This document shows, piece after piece, positions 44,252 to 53,420 of a DNA stretch of 64,000 nucleotides. Positions within the stretch are counted from its first letter, which is position 1, and every line of letters starts with the position of its first letter. Location: the NCBI RefSeq assembly GCF_004345705.1, contig NZ_SLWV01000008.1:1-64000 (forward strand). The letters are read 5' to 3'. The DNA comes from Marinisporobacter balticus (lineage in GTDB: Bacteria; Bacillota; Clostridia; Peptostreptococcales; Thermotaleaceae). A model generated the notes under the pieces. It was not told the DNA's origin, did not search any database, and saw only the letters and a program-made list of their open reading frames with translations. Position numbers and translations under genes: made by a program.

Positions 44252-46390
44252 TTATATATCCTTCATACTCAGAGATACTTTTCCTCTTTCTAGATCCAAT
44301 CCAATAATTTTCACCTTTACTTCATCGCCAACTGAGACAACATCCATTGGATTTTTTACAAATCGATCACTCAGCTGTGAGATATGTACTAATCCCTCCT
44401 GTTTCACGCCAATATCAACAAAAGCGCCAAAGTCAACGACATTTCTAACTGTCCCTGTCATGATCATATCTAACTTTAGATCTTCCATTTTTAAAACATC
44501 ATTTCTAAATAGCGGTTTAGGCATTTCTTCCCTTGGGTCTCTACCAGGTTTTTTGATTTCTTCCATAATATCTTGTAACGTTGGCAATCCAACTTCTAAT
44601 TCTTGTGCTAATTTGCTTATGTTTCCTTCTATATTTCTAAGTTTCCCTTCTTCAATATCCTTCTTTGTATATCCTAGTTTTTCTATTAAACCCATTGTTA
44701 TCGCATAAGATTCTGGATGTACAGCTGTATTATCTAAAGGATTATCTCCATCAGATATTCTTAAGAAACCTGCACATTGCTCGTAGGCTTTATCCCCTAA
44801 ACGCTTGATCTTTTTTAACTGTTTTCTGTTTTTAAATTTCCCATTTTCTTCCCTATATTTCACAATATTTTTTGCGATAGCTGATGAAATCCCTGATACA
44901 TATGCAAGCAGTGATGGAGAAGCTGTATTTAAATCAACCCCTACACTATTTACACAATCTTCAACAACATTTTTAAGTGTCTCTCCTAATTTACTTTGAT
45001 TTAAATCATGTTGATATTGCCCAACACCTATGCTTTTGGGATCAATTTTTACGAGCTCTGCCAAAGGGTCTTGTAGTCTTCTCCCTATGGAAATAGCCCC
45101 TCTAATAGATACATCCACATCAGGGTATTCTTCTGTTCCTAGTTTTGACGCAGAGTAAACAGATGCCCCAGCTTCACTAACGATTGTATAATAAACCGTT
45201 TGTTCCATTTCTTTTAACATTTCTGCAACAATTAATTCTGTTTCTCTCGATGCTGTACCATTACCAATAGGTATAATATCAATATTATGCTTCACGATGA
45301 GACTTTTCATAACCTCTTTTGATGCTTCTACCTTATTGTGAGGTGCATTCGGATAAATAGTAGTATACTCTAGTAGTTTACCCGTTTCATCTAATACAGC
45401 AATTTTACATCCGGTTCTGTAACTTGGATCAATAGCCAATACTTTCACATTTTTAACAGGCGCCACCAACAATAAAGGCTTTGTATTTTTCCCAAATACC
45501 TTGATCGCTTCCTCTTCAGCTCGTTCTGTAAGACTATTTCTTATTTCTCTTTCAATAGAGGGTGCGATCAATCTTTTATACGCATCTTCTATGGATTCCT
45601 CTAATATATCTGTTGTAATGGCTTTCAGATTGTTTATTATTTTATTTTTTAAATCCTTTACGATTTCTTCATCCGGACTTAATAATTTCACTTTTAGTAC
45701 CTTTTCTTTTTCGCCTCGATTCAGGGCTAAAATTCTATGATTTGCAATTCGGTTAACCCCTTCACTAAATTCATAATACATTTCATAGACCTTTTTTTCA
45801 TCTTCATTTGAAACATCTGAACAAATAATCCCTTTTCTAAAATTTAAATCTCTAATTTTTTCTCTATATAAAGGATTATCTGATATAATTTCTGCAATAA
45901 TATCTTTTGCGCCATTTATTGCATCTTCCACTGTACCCACTTCTAATGATTCATTGATAAATGGTGCTGCTAATTCATCAATTGTCCCTTTTACCACATT
46001 TTCCTTTAAAATTATTTGCGCCAATGGTTCAAGTCCTTTTTCTTTTGCGATAGTAGCCCTTGTCCTTCTTTTGGGTCTAAAAGGTCTGTATAAGTCTTCT
46101 AATTTTTGAAGTACCGTAGCTTCTAGAATTTCTTTTTTTAATTCATCCGTTAATTGACCCTGTTCATCGATAAGTCGTATAATTTCTTCTTTTCTTGCTT
46201 CTAAATTTCTCAAGTATGTAAGTCGGTCATTTAAGTCTCTTAAAATTTCGTCACTTAATCCTCCTGTCATTTCCTTTCGATACCTAGCAATAAACGGGAT
46301 CGTACTACCTTCATCGATTAACTTTATTGTTTGTTCCACCTGATTATTTTTAATATTAAATTCTTTTGCCAACTGATTTGCTATTTTCAT
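44252..46390 (-). CDS. tex: Tex-family RNA-binding protein
   Basis: A 712-residue nucleic-acid-binding protein of the Tex/Spt6-like family, implicated in transcription and RNA metabolism. It has the N-terminal Tex domain (FIARYRKEMTGGLSDEILRD), a YqgF-like RNase H fold domain (VLAIDPSYRTGCKIAVLDET), a helix-hairpin-helix segment (LNTASPSLLAYVSGISSAIA) and a C-terminal S1 domain (GTVRNVVDFGAFVDIGVKQE). The ATG at 46390 lies 6 nt after AGGAGG; a TTG one codon earlier is less likely. It appears monocistronic. Confidence 0.95.
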   Translation of the reverse strand: MKIANQLAKEFNIKNNQVEQTIKLIDEGSTIPFIARYRKEMTGGLSDEILRDLNDRLTYLRNLEARKEEIIRLIDEQGQLTDELKKEILEATVLQKLEDLYRPFRPKRRTRATIAKEKGLEPLAQIILKENVVKGTIDELAAPFINESLEVGTVEDAINGAKDIIAEIISDNPLYREKIRDLNFRKGIICSDVSNEDEKKVYEMYYEFSEGVNRIANHRILALNRGEKEKVLKVKLLSPDEEIVKDLKNKIINNLKAITTDILEESIEDAYKRLIAPSIEREIRNSLTERAEEEAIKVFGKNTKPLLLVAPVKNVKVLAIDPSYRTGCKIAVLDETGKLLEYTTIYPNAPHNKVEASKEVMKSLIVKHNIDIIPIGNGTASRETELIVAEMLKEMEQTVYYTIVSEAGASVYSASKLGTEEYPDVDVSIRGAISIGRRLQDPLAELVKIDPKSIGVGQYQHDLNQSKLGETLKNVVEDCVNSVGVDLNTASPSLLAYVSGISSAIAKNIVKYREENGKFKNRKQLKKIKRLGDKAYEQCAGFLRISDGDNPLDNTAVHPESYAITMGLIEKLGYTKKDIEEGKLRNIEGNISKLAQELEVGLPTLQDIMEEIKKPGRDPREEMPKPLFRNDVLKMEDLKLDMIMTGTVRNVVDFGAFVDIGVKQEGLVHISQLSDRFVKNPMDVVSVGDEVKVKIIGLDLERGKVSLSMKDI

Positions 46391-46575
46391 CAAATTCCTC
46401 CTATATGCAATTTTATTAAAATATCATGTTCTTCATCAATATATTTTACGATCTTTTCTTCTCTATTGTCTTATTCTTTCTTTTCATTGACAAATTTTAT
46501 TGCCCAATCTTCTATCTTGCCGTCGAATATTTCCCGGGAAAAAATTGATTGACAAATCCCCCTACAAAGATAAAC

Positions 46576-46599
46576 AAAAAGCGTGAATATTTTTCACGC
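46576..46599 (-). terminator. Terminator of secA-prfB
   Basis: GCGTGAA and TTCACGC arms (extended outward by G-U/A-T pairs) with a 5-nt loop are followed by TTTTTG on the minus strand, 11 nt after the prfB stop. Confidence 0.8.
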
Positions 46600-46609
46600 G
46601 CTTCATTTT

Positions 46610-47708
46610 TTATGCTTTTTTTAAATATTCATTTATAAACAAATCAATTTCCCCATCCATCACTGCTTGGATATTTCCAATTTCAGCATAGGTCCTATGA
46701 TCTTTTACCATATTATAAGGATGGAAAACATAGGAACGTATCTGACTCCCCCATGCAATTTGACTATAATCACCCTTTAGATCTTCGACTCTTTCCTTAT
46801 GCTCTCGCTCTTTTAATTCGATCAATTTTGCCATAAGCATTTTCATCGCTGTTTCACGGTTATGATGTTGTGAACGCTCATTTTGGCATTGTACAACAAT
46901 CCCAGTAGGAATATGTGTAATCCGAATGGCTGAATCTGTTTTATTTACATGCTGTCCACCTGCACCACTCGCACGATACGTATCTATTCTTAAATCATTT
47001 GGATTTAAATCAATGGCCATATCTTCATCTAATTCGGGCATGACATCTAAGGATGCAAACGAGGTATGTCTTTTTCCAGATGGATCAAAAGGTGAAATTC
47101 TTACAATCCGATGTACCCCTTTTTCACTTTTTAAATATCCATAGGCATTTTCACCTTCAATAAGTAAGGTTACATTTTTTATCCCTGCTGCTGTATCTGG
47201 TAAGATATCTAATGTTTTGATTCGATAGCCTTTCTTTTCAGCCCATCTTGTGTACATACGAAGAATCATTTCTGCCCAATCCTGTGCATCTAAGCCCCCT
47301 GCTCCTGCATGAATAGAAATGATCGCATTCTTCTTATCATATTCCCCTGATAGTAATGTCTCCACTCTTAGTGTATCTATTTCCTCTTTAAGATTTTCAA
47401 GATCGTTTGCGATTTCCTTTCCTACAGACAAATCATTTTCTTCTATACCCATGTCGATCAATAAATCTAATTCTTCATATTTTTCACAAGCGTCGATGAA
47501 TCTTTTCATCTTATCTTTTAGCTGTTTTGTTCTTTGCAAAACTGTTTGTGCTTCCTGTGGGTCATCCCAAAAGTCAGTTGCCATTGATTTTTGGTCTAGT
47601 TCTTCTACTTCAGATTTTAAAGTATCTACGTCAAAGAGAAACCCTCAATTCTTTTATAGGCACTTCTAATAGCCCTAGTTCATACTTTAATTGTTCTAAT
47701 TGTATCAT
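46610..47708 (-). CDS. prfB: Peptide chain release factor 2, with programmed +1 frameshift
   Basis: Releases peptides at UGA and UAA codons. Translation starts at the ATG 47708 (MIQLEQLKYELGLLEVPIKE) and meets an in-frame UGA as codon 26 (47633-47631) in the canonical CTT-TGA-C context, preceded by an internal GAGGGT Shine-Dalgarno-like stimulator. A +1 shift joins it to the long frame ending at 46610, giving about 365 residues, the normal length. The long frame has the SPF specificity tripeptide (SPFDPSGKRHTS) and the GGQ catalytic motif (GAGGQHVNKTDSA). It is the second gene after secA. Confidence 0.96.
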
Positions 47709-47774
47709 TTAACCCCTTCTTTCTAAGACCTTTTATTAACCCTTATTATAGATAAACAATATAAAAATTATATT

Positions 47775-50456
47775 TTATTTTCCACAACATTTCTTGTATT
47801 TTTTCCCACTTCCACAAGGACAAGAATCATTTCTACCGATCGTCTTTCCCTTTACAAAAGGCTTTTTATTATCGCCTTCATCGGTTCCACTAGTCCCTGT
47901 AACTTTGACCACTTGTTTCCTTTCTGTTTCTGTTTGAACTGTTACATTAAATAAATATTTCAACGTATCTTCTTGAATGCTTTCCGTCATTGCTTCAAAC
48001 ATATCAAACCCTTCAATTTGATAAGCACGTACAGGGTCTTCCTGTCCATAAGCTCTAAGTCCAATACCTTGTTTCAGCTGATCCATCGCATCAATATGAT
48101 CCATCCATTTTGTATCTACCACGCGAAGTAAAATCATTCGTTCTAATTCACGCATTTTCTCTTCGCCCACTTCATCTTCTTTCATTTTGTATAATTCGTC
48201 TGCCAACCCCATGATTCTATTCTTTAGGTCTTCTATTGTCATATCCATTAAATCCTCAAATACAAGACTTTCCTTCGGCAAGAATATAGTATGCAAATAC
48301 TCTTCTATGCCTTTTAAGTTCCACTCTTCTGGGTATTTTGCTTCTGCTGTATATGTTACAACTGTAGCATCTACTACACTCGATAACATACCCATAATAT
48401 GCTCTCTTAAATTCTCTCCTTCTAAAACTCTTTTTCTTTCTTTATACATAACATCTCTTTGCTTATTCATTACATCATCGTATTGGAGAACATGTTTTCT
48501 TATGGAGAAGTTTCTGCCTTCTACCCTCTTTTGAGCACTCTCAATAGATTTCGAAAGGATTCCTGCCTCAATAGGCTGGTCATCCTCCATCCCTAATTTC
48601 TCTACAACCCCTTGTATCCTTTCACTACCAAAGAGTCGCATCAAATCATCTTCTAATGAAATATGAAACTGAGATGCACCCATATCTCCCTGGCGCCCTG
48701 AACGTCCCCTTAACTGGTTATCAATCCTTCTTGATTCATGTCTCTCTGTACCCATAATATGAAGACCACCAGCTGCGACTACCTTATCTCGTTCTGCATC
48801 TGTAGTAACCTTTATTTTTTCATAAATCTCATTATAAAGTTTTCTCGCTTCTATAATTTCTTCATCCTCTGTTTTCGCAAAGCTTGTCACCATAGAAAGA
48901 ATCGTATCGCTATATCCTTTTTTCTTCAATTCTTTTTTTGCCATGAATTCATAATTTCCACCTAAAACAATATCTGTACCACGACCTGCCATATTCGTAG
49001 CAATCGTTACAGCACCATATCTTCCTGCTTGAGAAACAATTTCTGCTTCTCTTTCATGTTGCTTTGCATTTAATACTTCATGCGTAATTCCCTGTTTCTT
49101 AAGCATTTTACTCAAAGTTTCAGAATTTTCTATAGATATTGTCCCTACAAGTACCGGCTGACCATTTTGATGTTTTTCTATAATTTGACGAATAACCGCA
49201 TCAAATTTTCCTGACTCTGTTTTATAGATAGAATCAGGTAAATCTTTTCTTTGAATCGGTTTATTTGTTGGAATGACTACAACATCCATATTATAGATGT
49301 GCTTAAATTCATCTTCCTCTGTCTTTGCAGTACCTGTCATACCCGATAATTTATTATACATTCTAAAATAGTTTTGAAGCGTAACCGTAGCGAGTGTCTT
49401 TGATTCTCTTTGTACCTCTAATCCTTCTTTTGCTTCTATCGCTTGATGCAAACCATCACTATATCTTCGTCCAAACATCAGTCTTCCTGTAAATTCATCA
49501 ACAATAACAATTTCTCCATCCTTCACAACATAATCCTTATCTAGCTTCATCAGATTATGTGCGCGTAATGCTTGATTCACGTGATGGGATATTTCCATAT
49601 TTTCTGGATCTGCAAGATTTTCAATGCCAAAAAACTTTTCTACCTTTTCAACAGCGCCACCTGGTTCATCTGTCAAAACAATCGTACTTGCTTTTTCATC
49701 AATCACATAATCTGTTTCTTTTTTAAGACTCCTTACAAATTGATCCACAATAAAATAAAGTTTTGTTGACTTTTCTCCTGCACCCGAGATAATCAAAGGT
49801 GTTCTAGCTTCATCTACCAAAATACTATCTACCTCATCCACGATGGCATAGTTTAGGGGCCTTTGTACCATTTCCTTTTTATATGTGACCATATTGTCTC
49901 TCAAATAGTCAAATCCAAATTCATTATTTGTACCATAGGTGATGTCTGCATTATAAGCAGCTCTTTTTTCTTCATTATTCATCCCATGAACAAGACAACC
50001 TATAGAAAGTCCTAAAAAATTATAAATCTTCGCCATCCATTCCATGTCCCGTTTTGCTAAATAGTCGTTTACGGTTACAACATGTACCCCTTTTCCTTCT
50101 AACGCATTCAAATATACAGGGGCTGTTGCAACTAATGTTTTTCCTTCTCCGGTCTTCATTTCTGCAATTCTTCCTTGATGCAGTACAATACCCCCTAAGA
50201 GCTGTACAGGAAAGTGTCTCATCCCTAAGGTTCTCCATGCAGCTTCTCTTACTACAGCAAAGACTTCAGTAAGTAATTCATCTAGTGTTTTTCCTTCTTT
50301 AATTGCATCTTTAAATTCAGTTGTTTTATTTTTTAATTCTACATCTGTTAATTTTTTTATTTTTTCTTCTAATGCCTCAATTTGATCCACAGTCTTAAAT
50401 AATTTTTTTACTTCTCTATCATTAAAACTTCCAAATATCTTTTCTAAGAAATTCAT
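47775..50456 (-). CDS. secA: Preprotein translocase ATPase SecA
   Basis: The 893-residue motor of the Sec export pathway, at the membrane with SecYEG. Visible are the Q/Walker A region (GGIVLHQGRIAEMKTGEGKT), the DEAD-type IVDEVDSILVDEARTPL, the helicase motif ATNMAGRGTDIVLGG, and RQGDMGASQFHISLEDDLMR. The C-terminus has the zinc-binding CPCGSGKKYKKCCG tail used for SecB or lipid/ribosome contact. prfB follows 66 nt downstream, the common Firmicutes order. A weak TTTTCA/TAAAAT promoter lies in the short upstream gap. Confidence 0.97.
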   Translation of the reverse strand: MNFLEKIFGSFNDREVKKLFKTVDQIEALEEKIKKLTDVELKNKTTEFKDAIKEGKTLDELLTEVFAVVREAAWRTLGMRHFPVQLLGGIVLHQGRIAEMKTGEGKTLVATAPVYLNALEGKGVHVVTVNDYLAKRDMEWMAKIYNFLGLSIGCLVHGMNNEEKRAAYNADITYGTNNEFGFDYLRDNMVTYKKEMVQRPLNYAIVDEVDSILVDEARTPLIISGAGEKSTKLYFIVDQFVRSLKKETDYVIDEKASTIVLTDEPGGAVEKVEKFFGIENLADPENMEISHHVNQALRAHNLMKLDKDYVVKDGEIVIVDEFTGRLMFGRRYSDGLHQAIEAKEGLEVQRESKTLATVTLQNYFRMYNKLSGMTGTAKTEEDEFKHIYNMDVVVIPTNKPIQRKDLPDSIYKTESGKFDAVIRQIIEKHQNGQPVLVGTISIENSETLSKMLKKQGITHEVLNAKQHEREAEIVSQAGRYGAVTIATNMAGRGTDIVLGGNYEFMAKKELKKKGYSDTILSMVTSFAKTEDEEIIEARKLYNEIYEKIKVTTDAERDKVVAAGGLHIMGTERHESRRIDNQLRGRSGRQGDMGASQFHISLEDDLMRLFGSERIQGVVEKLGMEDDQPIEAGILSKSIESAQKRVEGRNFSIRKHVLQYDDVMNKQRDVMYKERKRVLEGENLREHIMGMLSSVVDATVVTYTAEAKYPEEWNLKGIEEYLHTIFLPKESLVFEDLMDMTIEDLKNRIMGLADELYKMKEDEVGEEKMRELERMILLRVVDTKWMDHIDAMDQLKQGIGLRAYGQEDPVRAYQIEGFDMFEAMTESIQEDTLKYLFNVTVQTETERKQVVKVTGTSGTDEGDNKKPFVKGKTIGRNDSCPCGSGKKYKKCCGK

Positions 50457-50544
50457 TTATCCTCATCCTCTCTAAAGGAGTACATATTACTCTACCCTTC
50501 ATTTTAACATAACAATACCATCGTGAAAAGGCAAATATTGTTTT

Positions 50545-50573
50545 AAAAAAAGGAAGAATCTTTATTCCTCCTT
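50545..50573 (-). terminator. Terminator of the DUF5317 gene
   Basis: AAGGAGGAAT pairs with ATTCTTCCTT (10 bp with G-U) and seven T follow on the minus strand; the stem begins right after the stop codon at 50575. Confidence 0.8.
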
Positions 50574-50574
50574 A

Positions 50575-51147
50575 TTATTTCCCTCTGTATGGAATTTTTA
50601 TCATTTTCAACGAATTGCTAGCAAATCTATTTCTGATCATTTCTCCTTGTATAAACAAAACAAAACCTAAACTAACCAATAAATCCCCTACGCTCATAAC
50701 CTTTGACAAAAGATATGGTTTTGGAATCACAATATATTTAGCAAGTAGCTTCGTAATCCCCTGCGCTTCATTCAAAGGAACATATCTTAAAATTTCTCCA
50801 CTTTTTATGCCTTCTATGGTAGCATACTTTCCTGCTAAACTTAAACTTTCAATAGATATCGGCATCTTTCCACCATTAAAGCTAATCACCATTAAGTTCA
50901 TAATTACTCCTATCAGTATGACCCATATCCATTTTTTACTTGTATTCATAACCAATAGAACAACTAAAAGTAGTAAAGAAATATCGTAGATGAATCCCCC
51001 ATATTTCAATAAAAAATGAATTTTACTAGAAAAAACAAGCGCCAGCTGAAGTGTAAAGGAAATTAGAATCAATGGCCATGCCCTTATAGATAACAATCTC
51101 AAATTGCTTATTTTACCCCCTCTTATTTTTCCGATTAATAGTCCCAT
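50575..51147 (-). CDS. DUF5317 family membrane protein
   Basis: A 190-residue integral membrane protein starting MGLLIGKIRGGKISNLRLLS, typical of DUF5317. Five or so hydrophobic segments are present, along with the family's NGGKMPIS and KPYLLSKVMSVGDLLVSLG segments. The open frame extends to 51192, but GAAGGA lies 6 nt before the ATG at 51147. Its function is unknown. It lies between hpf and secA on the same strand, with a dispersed repeat in its upstream region. Confidence 0.85.
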   Translation of the reverse strand: MGLLIGKIRGGKISNLRLLSIRAWPLILISFTLQLALVFSSKIHFLLKYGGFIYDISLLLLVVLLVMNTSKKWIWVILIGVIMNLMVISFNGGKMPISIESLSLAGKYATIEGIKSGEILRYVPLNEAQGITKLLAKYIVIPKPYLLSKVMSVGDLLVSLGFVLFIQGEMIRNRFASNSLKMIKIPYRGK

Positions 51148-51260
51148 ACCTATTCCTTCAATTAACAATTTACACCACTCCCTAGAAGCCAATTTTTACT
51201 ATAATTCTATTTTTATCATGCTTTTTCCTTTATTTTTTAACATTTTTTGTAATAGAAATT

Positions 51261-51312
51261 CATATTCTACTATCTTAACTGCTCATTTCACCAACGAAAT
51301 TTCAAAGAACTT
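51261..51312 (+). repeat. Dispersed intergenic repeat, copy 4
   Basis: ATTCATATTCTACTATCTTA followed by ACTGCTCATTTCACCAACGA is the clearest member of the family. Its core (ATTTC, ACCAAC, GAAAT) can form a small hairpin. It lies about 115 nt upstream of the DUF5317 gene. Confidence 0.55.
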
Positions 51313-51340
51313 ATTTCAAATTTTCGTTGCTTACAACTAA

Positions 51341-51364
51341 AAAGAGCAGCTTTCGCTGCTCTTT
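51341..51364 (-). terminator. Terminator of hpf
   Basis: AAAGAGCAGC and its complement (10 bp, loop TTTC) begin 1 nt after the hpf stop, followed by T residues on the minus strand. Confidence 0.85.
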
Positions 51365-51365
51365 A

Positions 51366-51896
51366 TTAAAATGTTGGTTCTATTAATCCATAGTTTCCAT
51401 CTTTTCTTTTATAAACTACATTTACATCATCTGTATCCCCATTTGTAAATACAAAGAAATTATGTCCTAAAAGTTCCATTTGCAATATAGCTTCTTCCGC
51501 ATCCATAGGTTTTACTGGAAAACGCTTTGTTTTTACGATTTTCGCATCTTCACCATAACCCCCTTCTAAATTGGGAATATTCTCAAACCGAATCGTGTCA
51601 TGCCCCTTATTTCTTTTTTCTAATCTTGTTTTATATTTTCGAATTTGTCTATTTAATTTATCTACTGCTTTATCCACTGATGTATACATATCCTCTGTAA
51701 CTTCTTCTGCGCGAAGAATTGATCCATTCATTGGAATTGTAATCTCAATAATTTGTCTATTTTTTTCTACACTTAATGTTGCTTGAGCCTCTGTATCCTC
51801 CTTAAAGTATTTTCCACACCTTTCAAGTTTCCCTTCTATCATATCCTTTAGTGCATCTGTAACTTCTAAATTTTTTCCACTTACTTTTATTATCAT
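51366..51896 (-). CDS. hpf: Ribosome hibernation-promoting factor, long form
   Basis: A 176-residue protein that dimerises inactive 70S ribosomes in stationary phase. Residues 1-95 are the RaiA/S30AE domain (MIIKVSGKNLEVTDALKDMI, then VDKAVDKLNRQIRKYKTRLE); residues about 120-176 are the dimerising C-terminal domain (VKTKRFPVKPMDAEEAILQM, LGHNFFVFTNGDTDDVNVVY). GGAAGGAG precedes the ATG. A probable raiA-motif RNA lies upstream in the same direction, as is usual for this gene in clostridia. Confidence 0.96.
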   Translation of the reverse strand: MIIKVSGKNLEVTDALKDMIEGKLERCGKYFKEDTEAQATLSVEKNRQIIEITIPMNGSILRAEEVTEDMYTSVDKAVDKLNRQIRKYKTRLEKRNKGHDTIRFENIPNLEGGYGEDAKIVKTKRFPVKPMDAEEAILQMELLGHNFFVFTNGDTDDVNVVYKRKDGNYGLIEPTF

Positions 51897-52554
51897 ATAC
51901 TTCAGCTCCTTCCAGCATATATAATCAATGAGCTAATCCTAATTAACTCAAATTTAACTCTTTCCAAACTGTAATTAAAATCTAGTTCCACTTTTATATA
52001 TTATTCCTTAGATCCTTAATATATTTCCTTTAATTTTTTTAAATACTGATCAATCATTAGGACAAAGTTTATATTTATATTTTACCCACTGTAGAGGGTC
52101 TCAAACAAATATTTTTATTTTTTATTACAGGACTTTTCAACAGCATCCACTATTTTATCCACAGAATTTTCTAAACATTTCACCTTATACTTATACTTTT
52201 ATGTAAAATATGCATCTTCCCTTTATACAGTATATGTAATTTTATTAATTTATACAACTTGTCCACAATATAATAAGCTGTTACATATTTTTATGTGGGT
52301 AGTGTGGATAATACTGTTGATAATCTGTATTCCACACTTTTTATCTGTGGAAAAGTTTGTGTATTTTTCGTGGACAAGTATTTTTTTGACGCTATTTGGA
52401 ATAAATTGTAATACTTTTATACCCTATTTATGCATCATTCTCCATAAATCTTCTTTTCTATTTTTCATGCTCAAGTAACAGTATATTTTTACAACTTATT
52501 AATATATGTAGTATTATAGGAAAATATTCTCAAATATTTTGTAATCTTTTCTTA
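51897..52554. other. Long AT-rich leader region of hpf
   Basis: This 658-nt stretch between the raiA-type RNA terminator and hpf has no convincing gene. It holds one exact DnaA box on the plus strand (TTATCCACA at 52155), one exact box on the minus strand (TGTGGATAA at 52303), and several one-mismatch boxes (TTGTCCACA 52259, TGTTGATAA 52315, TGTGGAAAA 52346). An hpf promoter must lie here but I could not single one out. Confidence 0.45.
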
Positions 52555-52594
52555 CACAAAAAAACAAATCCTTAATATTTACATCAAGGATTTT
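52555..52594 (-). terminator. Terminator of the raiA-motif RNA
   Basis: AAATCCTT pairs with AAGGATTT (8 bp, 12-nt loop), followed by G and seven T on the minus strand. It marks the 3' end of the noncoding RNA about 240 nt from its promoter. Confidence 0.75.
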
Positions 52595-52599
52595 GCTTA

Positions 52600-52838
52600 T
52601 CTTATATTCCTATTTTAAAAAATCACACATGTTTAGCTGACCTGGTCTTTGACCCCACACTCGCCTGCTGGAACTTTCGCTCTGGGGTTACCATCACTAC
52701 TGATTCTCTCAGTTTTTTACTGGCAGGTCTTACCTCTAAGCCGCACCATGCTCACTAGTTTCTTTTTTAAAACTACCTTACGTGGATCCTTTTGCCTGCG
52801 ACTGGCATGGACTTGCAACCACAGACCTAAACCGTGCG
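52600..52838 (-). ncRNA. Probable raiA-motif noncoding RNA
   Basis: A roughly 240-nt GC-richer island in a very AT-rich gap with no conserved open frame. Read on the minus strand it starts near GCACGGTTTAGGTCTGTGG and contains many short complementary stretches (for example CCACGTAAGGTAG, GAGCATGGTGCGGC and CCAGCAGGCGAGTGTGGGG). It lies upstream of hpf in the same direction, which is the hallmark location of the raiA RNA motif, a large structured RNA of Firmicutes. Its own strong promoter and terminator bracket it. I saw no tRNA-like ends (tmRNA) and no SRP Alu/S-domain motif. The family assignment needs a covariance search. Confidence 0.7.
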
Positions 52839-52844
52839 TAATAT

Positions 52845-52873
52845 ATTATATATTGTTTTTTATGTTTTTGCAA
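52845..52873 (-). promoter_or_regulatory. Promoter of the raiA-motif RNA
   Basis: On the minus strand TTGCAA (52868-52873), a 17-bp spacer and TATAAT (52845-52850) give an almost perfect SigA promoter. The predicted start near 52838 coincides with the sudden rise in GC content. Confidence 0.8.
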
Positions 52874-52904
52874 GAGGTAAAATTTGTTGTATCCCCTGCA
52901 CACT

Positions 52905-53390
52905 CTATTTATGATCAATAAATACCCCTTGTACTTGTGCATATTTTTTTGTATAGCTCGATGCAATCTTAGTACTTTGCTTTTTTTCTTTTAATTTTTT
53001 CATATCCATCTTTACTTTTTCAAAATCTATCTTCAAATTTTTTGTATTGTTTTGATCTATTTCTTCTATTTGTTTCAACAATCCCATAATATTACTAATA
53101 TTCAGTTTTAATTCTTTTAATGCTGGATATTTCACTACATCTATGTCTTCGATAGATGTAACCCCTAAAGATCTTTTTAATCGATTATAGCCGTTTAAAA
53201 AATCTATATCCATCTGATTAATTTTTTCTATGGTAGACTGCTTTTGACTAATGGCAGTTGCCAATTTATCTAAGTCCCCATTTTTGATAAAACTTTTTTG
53301 TGCTATGGTCAAATCTAAGAGCGTTTTGAGATTCATTTCCTTCTTTTGTGAAGCATATATTAATTCATCTATCAGTACTTTTAGGTCCAT
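52905..53390 (-). CDS. FlgN-like flagellar chaperone
   Basis: A 161-residue almost wholly helical protein. The pattern (MDLKVLIDELIYASQKKEMN, LLDLTIAQKSFIKNGDLDKL, then AISQKQSTIEKINQMD) fits the FlgN family, chaperones that keep the hook-junction proteins FlgK and FlgL export-ready. Similarity is by helical pattern and position in a flagellar block, so it is not certain. It ends the run that begins with the 921-residue flagellar protein, 30 nt after the 64-residue gene. No flgK or flgL gene is in the window. Confidence 0.7.
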   Translation of the reverse strand: MDLKVLIDELIYASQKKEMNLKTLLDLTIAQKSFIKNGDLDKLATAISQKQSTIEKINQMDIDFLNGYNRLKRSLGVTSIEDIDVVKYPALKELKLNISNIMGLLKQIEEIDQNNTKNLKIDFEKVKMDMKKLKEKKQSTKIASSYTKKYAQVQGVFIDHK

Positions 53391-53420
53391 TTTATCACTC
53401 CATTCCTATTAACTTTATTT

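Noticed and set aside
52600..52838. tmRNA, SRP RNA or 6S RNA as identity of the noncoding RNA
   Set aside because: No tRNA-like ends or tag frame, no SRP apical-loop motif, no long open-bubble duplex as in 6S; the position upstream of hpf fits raiA better.
52649..52966. Short frames on both strands over the GC-rich island upstream of hpf
   Set aside because: The promoter, the terminator and the structured-RNA look favour a noncoding RNA; neither frame has a ribosome binding site or familiar sequence.
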